Of a DNA stretch of 64,000 nucleotides, positions 35,212-44,201 are shown piece after piece. Source of the stretch: Saccharospirillum impatiens DSM 12546 (lineage in GTDB: Bacteria > Pseudomonadota > Gammaproteobacteria > Pseudomonadales > Natronospirillaceae); the NCBI RefSeq assembly GCF_000423605.1, contig NZ_AUIH01000013.1, positions 46,407 to 110,406 of the forward strand. The letters are read 5' to 3'. Position 1 is the stretch's first letter. Each line of letters begins with the position of its first letter. The notes beneath the pieces were generated by a model. That model worked only from the letters and a program-made list of their open reading frames with translations. It was not told the origin of the DNA and did not search any database. The position numbers and the translations under genes were made by a program.

Positions 35212-36978
35212 TCAAAAAGCCTCGGCTGGGGTAGCCATCAGGGTGTCACTGCCAGCCACGACTTTGGCATGGTAACCGAGCGTCTCGGGCAACAGTCGCT
35301 GCATAAAGAACCGGGCCGTCTCCAGCTTGGTGCGATGAAACTCAGATTCATGCTCCGCGGCGGCTTTGGCCATCATCGACCACATATAAGCGTATGCAGT
35401 CAGGCCAAAGAGGTTCAGGTAATCGCAACTGGCTGCGCCAATCGCATTCGGGTCCGCTTTAACCTGGTTCAACACGGTTTCAGTCGCGTCCTTTAATCGA
35501 GCAAGAGCGTCCGCCAGAGGCCCAGTGAATTCAGCCAGAGTCGGGTTGGCGTCAATAAAGGCCTGAACTTCTCCATGAAAGCTCTGAAAGAACGCCCCCT
35601 GATTGGCGGCGACTTTACGACCCATCAGATCGAGTGCCTGAATGCCGTTAGTGCCTTCGTAAATCTGGGCAATCCGGGCATCACGTACAAACTGCTCCAA
35701 CCCCCATTCACGAATATAGCCATGCCCACCCAGCACCTGCTGTCCAAGAATGGTCGCATCCAGGCCACGGTCGGTGAAATAGGCTTTAGCCACCGGGGTC
35801 AGCAAAGCAACCAGACCTTCGGCTTTGGTTCGGGTCGCATCGTCCGGATGGCCCTTGGCCATATCCAGCCACATGCCCACGTAGGCGGCAAAAGCACGGC
35901 CCCCCTCATTGTAGGCCCGCTGCGTCAGCAACATGCGTCGAACGTCGGGATGTACAATAATCGGGTCGGCAACCTGGTCTGGCTGCACTTTACCCGCCGG
36001 TGACCGGCTTTGAATGCGTTCACGCGCATAGTCCCGTGCCAGTTGATACGACACATCGCCAAGCCCAACACCCTGCAAACCAATCGACAGTCGCTCGTAG
36101 TTCATCATCGTGAACATCGCCGCCAGGCCGCGGTTTTCTTCACCGACCAGATACCCCTCCGCGCCGTCGAAATTCATCACACACGTAGCCGAGCCCTTGA
36201 TACCCATCTTGTGTTCAATGGACCCACAAGCGAGCAGATTGCGTTCGCCCAGAGTTCCGTCGGCATTCACCTTGAACTTGGGTACCACAAACAGGGAAAT
36301 GCCCTTCGGCCCGGCTGGGGCATCCGGCAACTTGGCCAGCACAAGATGAATGATGTTCTCGTTCAGGTCGTGCTCGCCACCGGTGATGAAAATCTTGGTG
36401 CCGGAAATTTGATAGGTACCATCATCACCAGGCACCGCCTTGGTTTTCATAATGCCCAGATCGGTACCGCAATGCGGTTCAGTCAGGCACATTGAACCCG
36501 ACCAGCGGCCTTCATACATGGGGGGCAGATAGGTTTGTTTCAGTTCGTCACTGGCATGATGCAGCAAACACAGGCAGGCACCTGCCGTCAGTGCCGGGTA
36601 CAGAGCAAAGGAGGTATTGGACGCATAGACCATCTCTTCAAACATCACCGTGAGCATCTTCGGCATGCCCTGACCGCCAAATTCCGGGTCACCGCCCAGG
36701 CTCAGCCAGCCGCTCTCGGCGTAGGTTGCATAAGCCTCTTTAAAACCGGTCGGTGTCGTGACCTCGCCGTCGTTCCAGGTGCAGCCTTCTTCATCGCCCT
36801 GACGGTTGATGGGGAACAATTCGTTCTCGCAAACACGCGCGCCCTCTTCGAGAATCGCCGACACCAGATCCGGCGTCACTTCAGACGTGGTGGGCATACT
36901 GGCCCAGAGTTCGTCGGCTTTGAACACGTCGTGCAGTACGAACTGCATGTCCTGAATCGGTGCTTTGTAGTTTGCCAT
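35212..36978 (-). CDS. Acyl-CoA dehydrogenase, long form (FadE/DmdC-like)
   Basis: FAD-dependent first enzyme of beta-oxidation, 588 residues, the long class with an extra C-terminal helical domain as in DmdC and Pseudomonas PA0506/PA0508. The N-terminus (MANYKAPIQDMQFVLHDVF) is typical of this class. The middle domain has MCLTEPHCGTDLG and YQISGTKIFITGGEHDL; the C-terminal domain has QVLGGHGYIREWGLEQFVRD and IYEGTNGIQALDLMGRK, with the catalytic Glu in YEGT. It is a clear paralogue of the next gene upstream. Substrate chain length is unknown. Hairpin element copy 2 lies between the pair. Confidence 0.92.
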   Translation of the reverse strand: MANYKAPIQDMQFVLHDVFKADELWASMPTTSEVTPDLVSAILEEGARVCENELFPINRQGDEEGCTWNDGEVTTPTGFKEAYATYAESGWLSLGGDPEFGGQGMPKMLTVMFEEMVYASNTSFALYPALTAGACLCLLHHASDELKQTYLPPMYEGRWSGSMCLTEPHCGTDLGIMKTKAVPGDDGTYQISGTKIFITGGEHDLNENIIHLVLAKLPDAPAGPKGISLFVVPKFKVNADGTLGERNLLACGSIEHKMGIKGSATCVMNFDGAEGYLVGEENRGLAAMFTMMNYERLSIGLQGVGLGDVSYQLARDYARERIQSRSPAGKVQPDQVADPIIVHPDVRRMLLTQRAYNEGGRAFAAYVGMWLDMAKGHPDDATRTKAEGLVALLTPVAKAYFTDRGLDATILGQQVLGGHGYIREWGLEQFVRDARIAQIYEGTNGIQALDLMGRKVAANQGAFFQSFHGEVQAFIDANPTLAEFTGPLADALARLKDATETVLNQVKADPNAIGAASCDYLNLFGLTAYAYMWSMMAKAAAEHESEFHRTKLETARFFMQRLLPETLGYHAKVVAGSDTLMATPAEAF

Positions 36979-37065
36979 GATCGGTTACCTGGTTTCTGAG
37001 CTTTGTATTTGTTAAGTCGAAACAATACCTGACGTTACCCAATTTTCGGAATTGGCTACTGGCCA

Positions 37066-37178
37066 GTATCAGGTGCCGGGTGTGCCTAGCCGGGGTAGTT
37101 CGCAACAAGGATGTTGCGACCTAGGCCCCATGGATGGGTTCACGCCGACCCCGGGTAGGCATACCCGGTGCCTGATAC
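37066..37178 (-). repeat. Dispersed covarying double-hairpin element, copy 2
   Basis: Arms at 37066-37095 and 37149-37178 (30 bp, four non-Watson-Crick positions, mostly G-T compatible). On the minus strand the core contains CCCATCCATGGG and TCGCAACATCCTTGTTGCGA; on the plus strand the second loop reads ACAAGGATGT. The base pair closing the second stem is T-A instead of C-G of other copies, with both sides changed. Between two acyl-CoA dehydrogenase genes. Confidence 0.85.
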
Positions 37179-37226
37179 GAACTCGTGGCACTAAAGTAGA
37201 CCAAGCCACATAGGTGCCACCTCATA

Positions 37227-37250
37227 AAGCGGGCTCACCAGAGCCCGCTT
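37227..37250 (-). terminator. Hairpin after the second acyl-CoA dehydrogenase gene
   Basis: AAGCGGGCTC-ACCA-GAGCCCGCTT, ten perfect pairs, 13 bases beyond the stop at 37263. T residues at the end of the stem. Confidence 0.75.
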
Positions 37251-37262
37251 AAAGGCAGATTA

Positions 37263-39044
37263 TTAAAACGCGAAGTGCGCTTCATCCATTGCCATGGTGC
37301 TGTCCACACCGGCCAGCATGCAGCCTTTGTGTCCCGCAGTGCGCGGCAAAATCCGGTCGAAGTAGAACTTCGCGGTGGTCACCTTCGACTGGTAGAAATC
37401 CACTTCATCAGTGCCTGCGTCCAGGGTTGCCTGAGCTTTTTCAGCCATCAGCGCCCAGTAGTAAGCCAGCACAGCGTAGCCCGAGTACATCAGGTAATCG
37501 ACCGCTGCACCACCGACTTCTTCCCGGTTCTGCATGGCTTTCATACCGATCTGCATGGTCAGGTCGCCCCACTCTTTATTCAGGGTGGCCAACTGAGTCA
37601 CCATCGGTTTAATGGCTTCGTTTTCGGCATTGGCTTTGCAGAACTTGTGCACAATTTTGGTGAAATTCTTCAGCGACTCGCCCTGAGTCATCAGCACCTT
37701 GCGGCCCAGCAAGTCGAGAGCCTGAATGCCCGTTGTGCCTTCGTACAACTGGGCGATCCGGTTATCGCGAACGATTTGCTCCATGCCCCATTCCTGAATG
37801 TAACCATGGCCGCCATATACCTGAACGCCGTGGTTCGCCGCTTCCGTACCCACCTCAGTCAGGAACGCCTTGGCAATTGGCGTCAGGAAGCCGAGCAGAT
37901 CATCCGCTTCTTTCTTTTGAGCCTCGTCTTTGCTGTATTTGACCTGATCAACCATTTGGCTGGCGTGCATCATCATCATGCGGCCGCCTTCGGCAAAGGC
38001 TTTCTGAGTCAGCAGCATGCGCCGTACATCGGGGTGAACGATGATCGGGTCGGCCGCCTTTTCTGGCGCTTTCGGGCCAGTCAGGCTGCGCATCGCCAAA
38101 CGATCACGGGCATAAGTCAAGGCGCCCTGGAACGACAGTTCAGCCGAGGCAACGCCCTGCATCGCCGTTCCCAGACGCGCAAAGTTCATAAAAGTAAACA
38201 TGCACTTCAGGCCCTGGTTCGGTGGCCCAATCAAAAAGCCTTTGGCGCCATCGAAGTTCATCACACAGGTCGCGTTACCGTGAATGCCCATTTTGTGCTC
38301 AATGGAGCCACACTTCACGTCATTGCGAGTACCGTCTGGCAAAACCTTGGGCACGATGAACAACGAAATGCCTTTGGTGCCTTCAGGGGCACCCGGCAGG
38401 CGAGCCAGTACGATGTGGACGATGTTCTCGGCCATATCGTGTTCGCCTGAAGAAATAAAAATCTTGGTGCCGCTGATCGCGTAGCTGCCATCGGCATTTT
38501 CTTCGGCCTTGGATTTCAACGTACCCAGATCAGAGCCACAGTGAGGCTCGGTCAGGCACATGGTGCCGGTCCATTCACCGGAAACCAGCTTCGACAGATA
38601 CACTTCTTTTTGCTCATCGGTACCGTGCAATTCAATCGTGTTCATCGCGCCGTGCGACAGACCCGGGTACATGCCCCAAGCCCAGTTCGCGGTTGATACC
38701 ATTTCCGACACGACGTTACCGATCGAATCCGGCAAGCCCTGCCCACCAAACTCAGTGGGTTGTGCCAGCGACGGCCAGCCGTTATCGACCCATTGCTTAT
38801 AGGCTTCTTTAAAGCCGGTAGGCGTGGTGACTTCACCGTCATTCCAGGTGCAGCCTTCCTGATCACCCACCTGGTTCAAAGGCGACAGCACTTCTTCACA
38901 GAACTTGGCCGCCTCGCCCATGATCGCATCGACCATATCGCGGGAGGCGTCTTCGGCACCAATGGCCTGGTAGTGTGCTTCTGCGTTCAGCATCTCATGC
39001 ATGACAAACTGCAGATCGCGCAGGGGGGCTTTATAAGCTGGCAT
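37263..39044 (-). CDS. Acyl-CoA dehydrogenase, long form (FadE/DmdC-like), paralogue
   Basis: 593 residues from ATG 39044 (MPAYKAPLRDLQFVMHEML), chosen because GAGGTGA lies at correct spacing; a GTG three codons earlier overlaps that site. The domain plan is the same as the neighbouring gene: MCLTEPHCGSDLG and YAISGTKIFISSGEHDM in the middle domain, VQVYGGHGYIQEWGMEQIVR and LYEGTTGIQALDLLGRK with catalytic Glu in the C-terminal part. The two genes look like a tandem duplication that has diverged. A perfect 18-bp palindrome of PsrA type lies 91 bases upstream, so regulation by long-chain acyl-CoA or fatty acids is likely. Confidence 0.93.
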   Translation of the reverse strand: MPAYKAPLRDLQFVMHEMLNAEAHYQAIGAEDASRDMVDAIMGEAAKFCEEVLSPLNQVGDQEGCTWNDGEVTTPTGFKEAYKQWVDNGWPSLAQPTEFGGQGLPDSIGNVVSEMVSTANWAWGMYPGLSHGAMNTIELHGTDEQKEVYLSKLVSGEWTGTMCLTEPHCGSDLGTLKSKAEENADGSYAISGTKIFISSGEHDMAENIVHIVLARLPGAPEGTKGISLFIVPKVLPDGTRNDVKCGSIEHKMGIHGNATCVMNFDGAKGFLIGPPNQGLKCMFTFMNFARLGTAMQGVASAELSFQGALTYARDRLAMRSLTGPKAPEKAADPIIVHPDVRRMLLTQKAFAEGGRMMMMHASQMVDQVKYSKDEAQKKEADDLLGFLTPIAKAFLTEVGTEAANHGVQVYGGHGYIQEWGMEQIVRDNRIAQLYEGTTGIQALDLLGRKVLMTQGESLKNFTKIVHKFCKANAENEAIKPMVTQLATLNKEWGDLTMQIGMKAMQNREEVGGAAVDYLMYSGYAVLAYYWALMAEKAQATLDAGTDEVDFYQSKVTTAKFYFDRILPRTAGHKGCMLAGVDSTMAMDEAHFAF

Positions 39045-39543
39045 TGTCTTCACCTCAATAGGGCCCGAAGGCGGTAATCAGTCGGCTCAGCTTTACCACA
39101 ACGTTAGCACGGTGGATCTGACCTGACTTCAGTGTTCAAACGATCGTTTGAAACATACGTTCGCATTCGGGGTCTGTCAAGCGCCATCCATCCTGTGATC
39201 ACAGGTGAGTGCCCGGCCCATGGCATTGCTTCCATCCCGGCATAAACTGTCTCATTAGTGTCGAGTTTGGCGCAAAAAACAAGGGGATTTGCGCAGACGA
39301 AAACCGCGCAGACTCTTTACCGATTACCGACATCCGCGAGCGCACCTTCCCGTATACGAAGGCCTGCAGAAACCGGTTTGGCGGAGTTATTTGCGGGAAA
39401 CACCCAGTTTTGCTCAACAAACCGGTTACGTGACCCGAGGCGTATAAAGGGGGCAGTTAGATCTGACGCGTTCAGATCCTAATTTTCAAACCACTGGCAT
39501 CGTTATCGCCAGATATCCGACACTATACGATAGGAGTTCCACC
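39045..39543. other. Divergent intergenic region, acyl-CoA dehydrogenase to fasciclin gene
   Basis: No gene supported. Holds the PsrA-like palindrome (39135-39152), a smaller palindrome CTGTGATCACAG (39193-39204) and presumably the promoters of both flanking genes. Confidence 0.5.
39135..39152. promoter_or_regulatory. Perfect palindrome resembling a PsrA/fatty-acid regulator operator
   Basis: TTCAAACGATCGTTTGAA. The core CAAAC-GATC-GTTTG fits the published PsrA-type pattern (G/C)AAAC-N2-4-GTTT(G/C). It lies about 90 bases upstream of an acyl-CoA dehydrogenase start, the expected kind of target. Confidence 0.6.
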
Positions 39544-40026
39544 ATGACATTGATCAAACGTGCCTCGATGACCCTTGCCTCTGTTCTGTTTGCAGCAACC
39601 GCCTTCGCTGGTGCTCACGTGGCCGATAAAGACATCGTTGAAACAGCCATTGAAGCCGATGACTTCAACACCCTGGTCGCGGCTGTTCAGGCTGCCGGGC
39701 TAGTTGAAACGCTGCAAGGGGATGGACCTTTCACAGTATTCGCCCCCAACGATGCAGCCTTTGCCAAGATCCCAAGTGATACCCTGAACGGCCTGCTCGA
39801 AGACCCGGAAGCCCTGGGTGCGATCCTCGGCCTGCATGTGGTATCCGGTAAGGTCATGGCCGAAGATGTGGTGGGCATGAGCAGCGCTCAGACCATCACC
39901 GGTGAAACCCTGAACATTTCCGTAATGGGTGGCAACGTCATGGTCAACGGTGCGACGGTCATCGCGACTGACATCGAAACCTCAAACGGTGTGATTCACG
40001 TGATCGACACCGTCATTACCGAGTAA
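39544..40026 (+). CDS. Secreted fasciclin (FAS1) domain protein
   Basis: 160 residues: signal peptide (hydrophobic [15 protein letters not shown], cleavage near AFA-G) and a single FAS1 domain starting [20 protein letters not shown]. The family H1 box [19 protein letters not shown], the [15 protein letters not shown] middle part and the H2-like [11 protein letters not shown] box are all present. Bacterial FAS1 proteins are periplasmic or secreted and are linked to adhesion, but single-domain ones have no known activity. TAGGAG precedes the ATG. A clean terminator follows. Monocistronic. Confidence 0.93.
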   Translation: MTLIKRASMTLASVLFAATAFAGAHVADKDIVETAIEADDFNTLVAAVQAAGLVETLQGDGPFTVFAPNDAAFAKIPSDTLNGLLEDPEALGAILGLHVVSGKVMAEDVVGMSSAQTITGETLNISVMGGNVMVNGATVIATDIETSNGVIHVIDTVITE

Positions 40027-40065
40027 GCCAGCACTTGGTACATCACTTTTCAGCGTGATGCGTTA

Positions 40066-40088
40066 ACGGGCTTCGGCCCGTTTTTTTT
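40066..40088 (+). terminator. Rho-independent terminator after the fasciclin gene
   Basis: ACGGGC-TTCG-GCCCGT followed by eight T. A textbook hairpin with a UUCG loop. Confidence 0.93.
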
Positions 40089-40132
40089 GCCTGGCAGATC
40101 TGGTTTCACTTCCCCAGATAAAAGCGGTTGGC

Positions 40133-41059
40133 TCAATACTCCCGGCTCAAATCAACCGGGTAACGCGGTTGCTGACCCGCTTCGACACGCTGCTGATTCT
40201 CGATCGCCAGCCGAATCACGTCGGACGGATCGCTGATCGAGGCGATATGAGGGGTTATCCAGATATCCGGATGTCGCCACAACGGGCTGTCATCGGCCAA
40301 CGGCTCAGGGTCAAACACATCCAGAATGGCACCGCCGATCAACCCCACATCCAGAGCCGGTATCAGGTCGTCTTCAGCCAGCGATGCACCCCGACCCACA
40401 TTCATGATGACCGGTTTGCGTTCGCACCGTGCCCATAGCTGGCTGTCCAGCAAGCCACGCGTTTCAGACGTGAGTGGCAACAGGTTGATCAGATAATCGG
40501 CCTTGGCAAGCCCCGCCCGCAGACCCTGCTTGCCGGTCAGTGAGACTACCGACTCAATGGTTTTGGGACTCTGGCTCCAGCCACTGACCTGGTAGCCCTG
40601 CTGAACCAGTGCCTCAGCAACCGACTGACCCAGCTCGCCCAGGCCCAACACCAGCACATTGTCGCCCCAGCGACCATCGTGCCAGTCCCAGCGCTGCTCG
40701 GATTGCGCTGCATACAGCCGTGGCATGTCCAACTGCCAGTTACTCAGTTGCGCACAGACATAGCGCACCATGCGATCTTTCAACGACTGCCCCATAAAAC
40801 GCGCCACCGTCCAGTCTGCCGGAAAACCCGCATCGAGCAAGTGATCAACACCCGCTCCCCAGCTCTGCACCAAGTGCACGTTGGGAAAGGCTGCCCAGTC
40901 CCGGGTTTGCGGTTTCCAGGCGAGTACCAATCGGATAGTGGCCGGGTCAAAATCGTCACCAACAACCCAGACAGGATCGTTCACGCCCAGTCGTTTAAAA
41001 TCGGTCTTGATTGCATCCAGCCGGCTTTCGCTGCCCGTCATATCCACCAGAATGGCCAT
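40133..41059 (-). CDS. ghrA: Glyoxylate/hydroxypyruvate reductase A
   Basis: Cytoplasmic D-2-hydroxyacid dehydrogenase that reduces glyoxylate and hydroxypyruvate with NADPH. 308 residues from ATG 41059 (MAILVDMTGSESRL). The frame stays open upstream through the nagB gene on the same strand, but that part is not coding. The Rossmann motif is VLGLGELGQSVAEAL. Catalytic Arg, Glu and His lie in the usual places (LTSETRGLLDSQLW, VGRGASLAEDDL, DVFDPEPL, WITPHIAS). Lacks the N-terminal pattern of the longer GhrB type. It follows nagB by 64 bases on the same strand and may share its message, though no functional link to amino-sugar use is known. Confidence 0.9.
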   Translation of the reverse strand: MAILVDMTGSESRLDAIKTDFKRLGVNDPVWVVGDDFDPATIRLVLAWKPQTRDWAAFPNVHLVQSWGAGVDHLLDAGFPADWTVARFMGQSLKDRMVRYVCAQLSNWQLDMPRLYAAQSEQRWDWHDGRWGDNVLVLGLGELGQSVAEALVQQGYQVSGWSQSPKTIESVVSLTGKQGLRAGLAKADYLINLLPLTSETRGLLDSQLWARCERKPVIMNVGRGASLAEDDLIPALDVGLIGGAILDVFDPEPLADDSPLWRHPDIWITPHIASISDPSDVIRLAIENQQRVEAGQQPRYPVDLSREY

Positions 41060-41123
41060 ACTGCGTCTCTGTGTTCGGATTGAACCCATTACCCTATCAC
41101 AGAGTGCAAAAGCGGGGCATGCG

Positions 41124-41909
41124 CTAACGTGATCCGGGCAGTCGCTGGTTTTCCTGCTCGATGTACTGATAGAAAGCGACATCGTCGAGTTGACTGGCCG
41201 CTGCACGATCCAGCACCAGGGTGGCGCTCGGATGCATCTGCAGAATCGACGCCGGGCAACGCGCTGCCAGCGGGCCTTCCACCGTCGCACGTACCGCCAT
41301 GGCTTTGCTCTCGCCTGTGGCTAACAACAGGATGTGCCGGGCTTCCATGATGGTGCCAATGCCCATGGTGAGCGATAAATGCGGCTGGAATTCGCCTTCA
41401 TCGAAAAAGCGCTGATTGGCTTTCACCGTATCCGGTGTCAGCGTTTTGACCCGGGTGCGCGATGCCAGACTGGAACTGGGTTCATTGAACCCAATATGAC
41501 CATTGCGACCGATGCCCAGCAATTGCAAATCAATACCACCCGCCTGCTGAATGGCGTGTTCGTATGCCTCGCAAGCCACCATCGGATCCCGGGCAGCACC
41601 ATCAGGCACCGCCGTGTTGGCCAGATCAATATCCAGATGTCTGAATAAATGCTCATTCATGAAATAGCGATAACTTTGTGGGTGGGTACTCTCCAGGCCC
41701 AGGTACTCATCGAGGTTAAAGGTACTGGCCAGGGCAAAACTCAACACACCGCGTTGCACACGGCTGATCAGCTCTTCATACAAAGCAATGGGCGTTGAGC
41801 CCGTTGCCAGTCCCAGTATGGAGCCTGGTTTATGGCGTAGCTGATCCGCGAACCGGTCTGCACCATAGCTAGCAACCTGTTCGGGTGTGTCCAGAATAAC
41901 GATCTTCAT
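41124..41909 (-). CDS. nagB: Glucosamine-6-phosphate deaminase
   Basis: Cytoplasmic enzyme converting glucosamine-6-phosphate to fructose-6-phosphate and ammonia. 261 residues, normal length. [16 protein letters not shown] binds phosphate, FNLDEYLGL carries the catalytic Asp, and [14 protein letters not shown] contains the Asp/His/Glu set of the active site (here with Arg-Asn in the usual Asp-Gly-His neighbourhood: the sequence reads [11 protein letters not shown], where E. coli has GVDGHIAFNEP, so the Asp141 equivalent is Asn). That substitution is found in some NagB homologues and should be noted. Sits downstream of nagA on the same strand, separated by hairpin element copy 3. Confidence 0.92.
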   Translation of the reverse strand: MKIVILDTPEQVASYGADRFADQLRHKPGSILGLATGSTPIALYEELISRVQRGVLSFALASTFNLDEYLGLESTHPQSYRYFMNEHLFRHLDIDLANTAVPDGAARDPMVACEAYEHAIQQAGGIDLQLLGIGRNGHIGFNEPSSSLASRTRVKTLTPDTVKANQRFFDEGEFQPHLSLTMGIGTIMEARHILLLATGESKAMAVRATVEGPLAARCPASILQMHPSATLVLDRAAASQLDDVAFYQYIEQENQRLPGSR

Positions 41910-42013
41910 AAATAAAACTCAGTCTAATGGTCAGAAATAGCCAGTTTTCTAATTGCTTAGGGAGCATCAGCCAGCTGTAATTTCGGTTCAACCAGCGAGT
42001 TGCGAAAGAGGAG

Positions 42014-42112
42014 TGTCGGGGGTGTCTATTGGTGGCCGTTAGACCGCATGGATGCGGTCTTCGAGCCTACATGGACGTATTTACGGCGTGCCACCGATAG
42101 ACACCCCCGGCA
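42014..42112 (-). repeat. Dispersed covarying double-hairpin element, copy 3
   Basis: Arms at 42014-42036 and 42090-42112 (23 bp, two G-T compatible mismatches). The most diverged copy: arms lack the terminal CCCC/GGGG. On the minus strand the core contains TACGTCCATGTA and GACCGCATCCATGCGGTC. Both stems remain paired despite the changes. Lies between nagA and nagB in their shared transcript. Confidence 0.75.
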
Positions 42113-42151
42113 GTCCGACTAGCAAGAGAGCAGAAGCAGCCACCGGCGCAG

Positions 42152-43294
42152 TCATGAAACCAACTTGCGTCCTGCCCGCCAAAGCCCCTTTACATTCAGG
42201 GACTCATCAAACCAGGTAACGTCGGCCACGCGCCCGGGTCGCAAGCTACCAAAGCGGTCGTCTATGCCCAGATACTCGGCCGGGTAGCGGCTGGCCATCG
42301 CAATGGCTTCGTCTGCGGGTACCTGCAGGTGCTCGCAGCAATACCGGACCGCATCGACCAGAGAAATAGCGCTGCCGGCCAGACGTCCCGCCGAATTGAT
42401 CAAACGGCCATCAACTTCCGAAATCCATTCTCCATAGAGCCTGAACTGCTTGTCCACCGCGCCAATGGTCGCCATCGCATCACTGACCAGATACACCTTG
42501 CCCCGCGGTTTAGCGGTAAGCGCCAACCGCAACGAAGCCGGGTGCACATGAATGCCATCGGCGATGACACCGCACCAGGTCTCATCGCTGGTCAGGGCGG
42601 CGCCCACAACTCCGGGCTCTCGACCGGTTTGTGGGCGCATCGCATTGAACAAGTGGGTAAAACCGGAAAGCCCGGCACGGATCGCCGGCATCACCTGATC
42701 ATAAACAGCGTTGGTGTGACCGGCACTGACGCGTAACCCCAGCGACGCCATGCGTTCTATGTCACTGGTGAGTACTTGCTCCGGCGCCAGAGTCACAATA
42801 CCCGGAATGGTTGCGGCCCGTTCCAGCCACTGCCAGTCCGCTGCTTCCAGTTTGCGCAACTGATCTTGCTGGTGCACGCCGTTGCGCTCATTGCTGAAAA
42901 ACGGGCCTTCGACGTGAATGCCCAATATGCCGGAATGCAGGTCTGAACTGGCCAACACTGCGGCGTCCACCGCCTGCTCAGTCACAATTCGGGTATCGGA
43001 GATCACCGTCGCCAGAATACGTGCCACGCCCTTACGCGCATGGCCTTCGGCCATGGTCAGCAGCGTTGCCAGAGTCGGGTCATTGTTGAGCAGGGCGCCA
43101 CCGCCACCGTTGGCCTGTAAATCCAGTAAGCCTGGCGCCAGCAGGCCGTTGTCGAGGGTCTCGCGTTCATAATGAGAGGGCACATCCGCCGGCGACACAC
43201 ACCCGACAATGCGTTCGTTCTCTATCAGCAGCGCACCCGAATCGTGACGTTCATACCCATCAAACACAGCGGGGGCTATTAACGCTGTATGCAT
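42152..43294 (-). CDS. nagA: N-acetylglucosamine-6-phosphate deacetylase
   Basis: Cytoplasmic amidohydrolase releasing acetate from GlcNAc-6-phosphate. 380 residues from ATG 43294, with AAGGA at good spacing; the longer open frame upstream is not supported. Motifs: GLLDLQANGGGGALLNND (the family's N-terminal metal region has DxxxNG), GIHVEGPFFSNERNG with the metal-binding Glu, SAGHTNAVYDQ and THLFNAMRPQTGREPG with metal-binding His, and the catalytic Asp in LVSDAMATIG. Between the GntR regulator and nagB, giving the order kinase, regulator, deacetylase, deaminase on one strand. Confidence 0.94.
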   Translation of the reverse strand: MHTALIAPAVFDGYERHDSGALLIENERIVGCVSPADVPSHYERETLDNGLLAPGLLDLQANGGGGALLNNDPTLATLLTMAEGHARKGVARILATVISDTRIVTEQAVDAAVLASSDLHSGILGIHVEGPFFSNERNGVHQQDQLRKLEAADWQWLERAATIPGIVTLAPEQVLTSDIERMASLGLRVSAGHTNAVYDQVMPAIRAGLSGFTHLFNAMRPQTGREPGVVGAALTSDETWCGVIADGIHVHPASLRLALTAKPRGKVYLVSDAMATIGAVDKQFRLYGEWISEVDGRLINSAGRLAGSAISLVDAVRYCCEHLQVPADEAIAMASRYPAEYLGIDDRFGSLRPGRVADVTWFDESLNVKGLWRAGRKLVS

Positions 43295-43424
43295 TGTTGT
43301 TCCTTCCTGGCCGTACCCGGCACCCTTCCCGTTTTGCATCCCGACAACCGGAATCGATTCACGCGGGTTGGGTGCGTGGGTCATTGACTGCCTGAGCGGT
43401 CACGTGTCGGCCAGTCCAGACGGC

Positions 43425-44201
43425 TCAGGCCGGTACGGTAGACAACTCAGTCACAAAATCGTAAATGTCACCCCGGTACCAGGACCGGGTAAATTCCACC
43501 GGGCGATGGGTGCTGTCGAAGCCCTGGCGTTCGATGTACAACACCGCATCACCGGGTGCGACGTTCAGAAACCGGGCGACTTCAGCATCGGCGTTATGCG
43601 CGGTCATGGTTTGCAGTGCGCGAACCGGACGGGCATTGGCAACATCAAGCGCCTGATACAGGGAATCGGTTACTTCAGCCGAGTCAGCAATGATGCTGCC
43701 CGGAACCGAGGCAATTTCATAAGCCATCGGCGTGTCACTGGCAAACCGCACCCGGGTATAGCGGCCCACGCGGCTGCCTGGCGACAAATTCAGAGCCATC
43801 GCTTCGCGCGGTGAAGACTGAACCGTAACCCGGCTCACCCACTCTGAAGAGGGCTTCAAACCCCGGGTGATCATGTCTTCGGTAAAACTGTTCAGTACCG
43901 ACAGATTCTTGTGGATCGACTTGCGCTCACCCGAGGTCACCAGAGTTCCGGCGCCCTGGCGCTGGCGCAACAAGCCTTCGTTAACCAATGCCTCGATGGC
44001 CTTGCGCACCGTGACTCTCGATACGCCCAGCGCCATCGCGAGCTCTCGCTGGGGCAGCAGATAGTCGCCATCCTTCAGCAAGCCCTCATGAATCGCCTGA
44101 CTCAGGGAGCGGGACAATTGCGTGTAAAGCGAACCCGGGCGCTCCGGATTCGGCGTTAAAAAGGTGATCAGATCCTGATCGGTCGTGGGGGTGCTGGCCA
44201 T
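43425..44201 (-). CDS. nagR: GntR/HutC-family transcriptional regulator of amino-sugar genes
   Basis: 258 residues: N-terminal winged helix-turn-helix (about 20-90; LPQRELAMALGVSRVTVRKA and EGLLRQRQGAGTLV) and a C-terminal UTRA ligand-binding domain (VGRYTRVRFASDTPMAYEIA, then LYIERQGFDSTHRPVEFTRS and YRGDIYDF). This is the NagR/YvoA/NagQ architecture; those regulators respond to GlcNAc-6-phosphate or GlcN-6-phosphate. The start shares a base with the stop of the kinase gene. Likely sites are the GGTATTATATTGG motifs at 45288 and 47294. The name nagR is by analogy. Confidence 0.88.
   Translation of the reverse strand: MASTPTTDQDLITFLTPNPERPGSLYTQLSRSLSQAIHEGLLKDGDYLLPQRELAMALGVSRVTVRKAIEALVNEGLLRQRQGAGTLVTSGERKSIHKNLSVLNSFTEDMITRGLKPSSEWVSRVTVQSSPREAMALNLSPGSRVGRYTRVRFASDTPMAYEIASVPGSIIADSAEVTDSLYQALDVANARPVRALQTMTAHNADAEVARFLNVAPGDAVLYIERQGFDSTHRPVEFTRSWYRGDIYDFVTELSTVPA

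Noticed and set aside
37275..38450. 391-codon open frame on the plus strand
   Set aside because: It is the antisense shadow of a well-supported acyl-CoA dehydrogenase gene and has His-rich, family-less sequence.
39193..39204. CTGTGATCACAG as a CRP site; likewise GATCACA-GGC-TGTGATC at 47338-47354
   Set aside because: The first has no six-base spacer and the second has the half-sites in the reverse order, so neither fits TGTGA-N6-TCACA.
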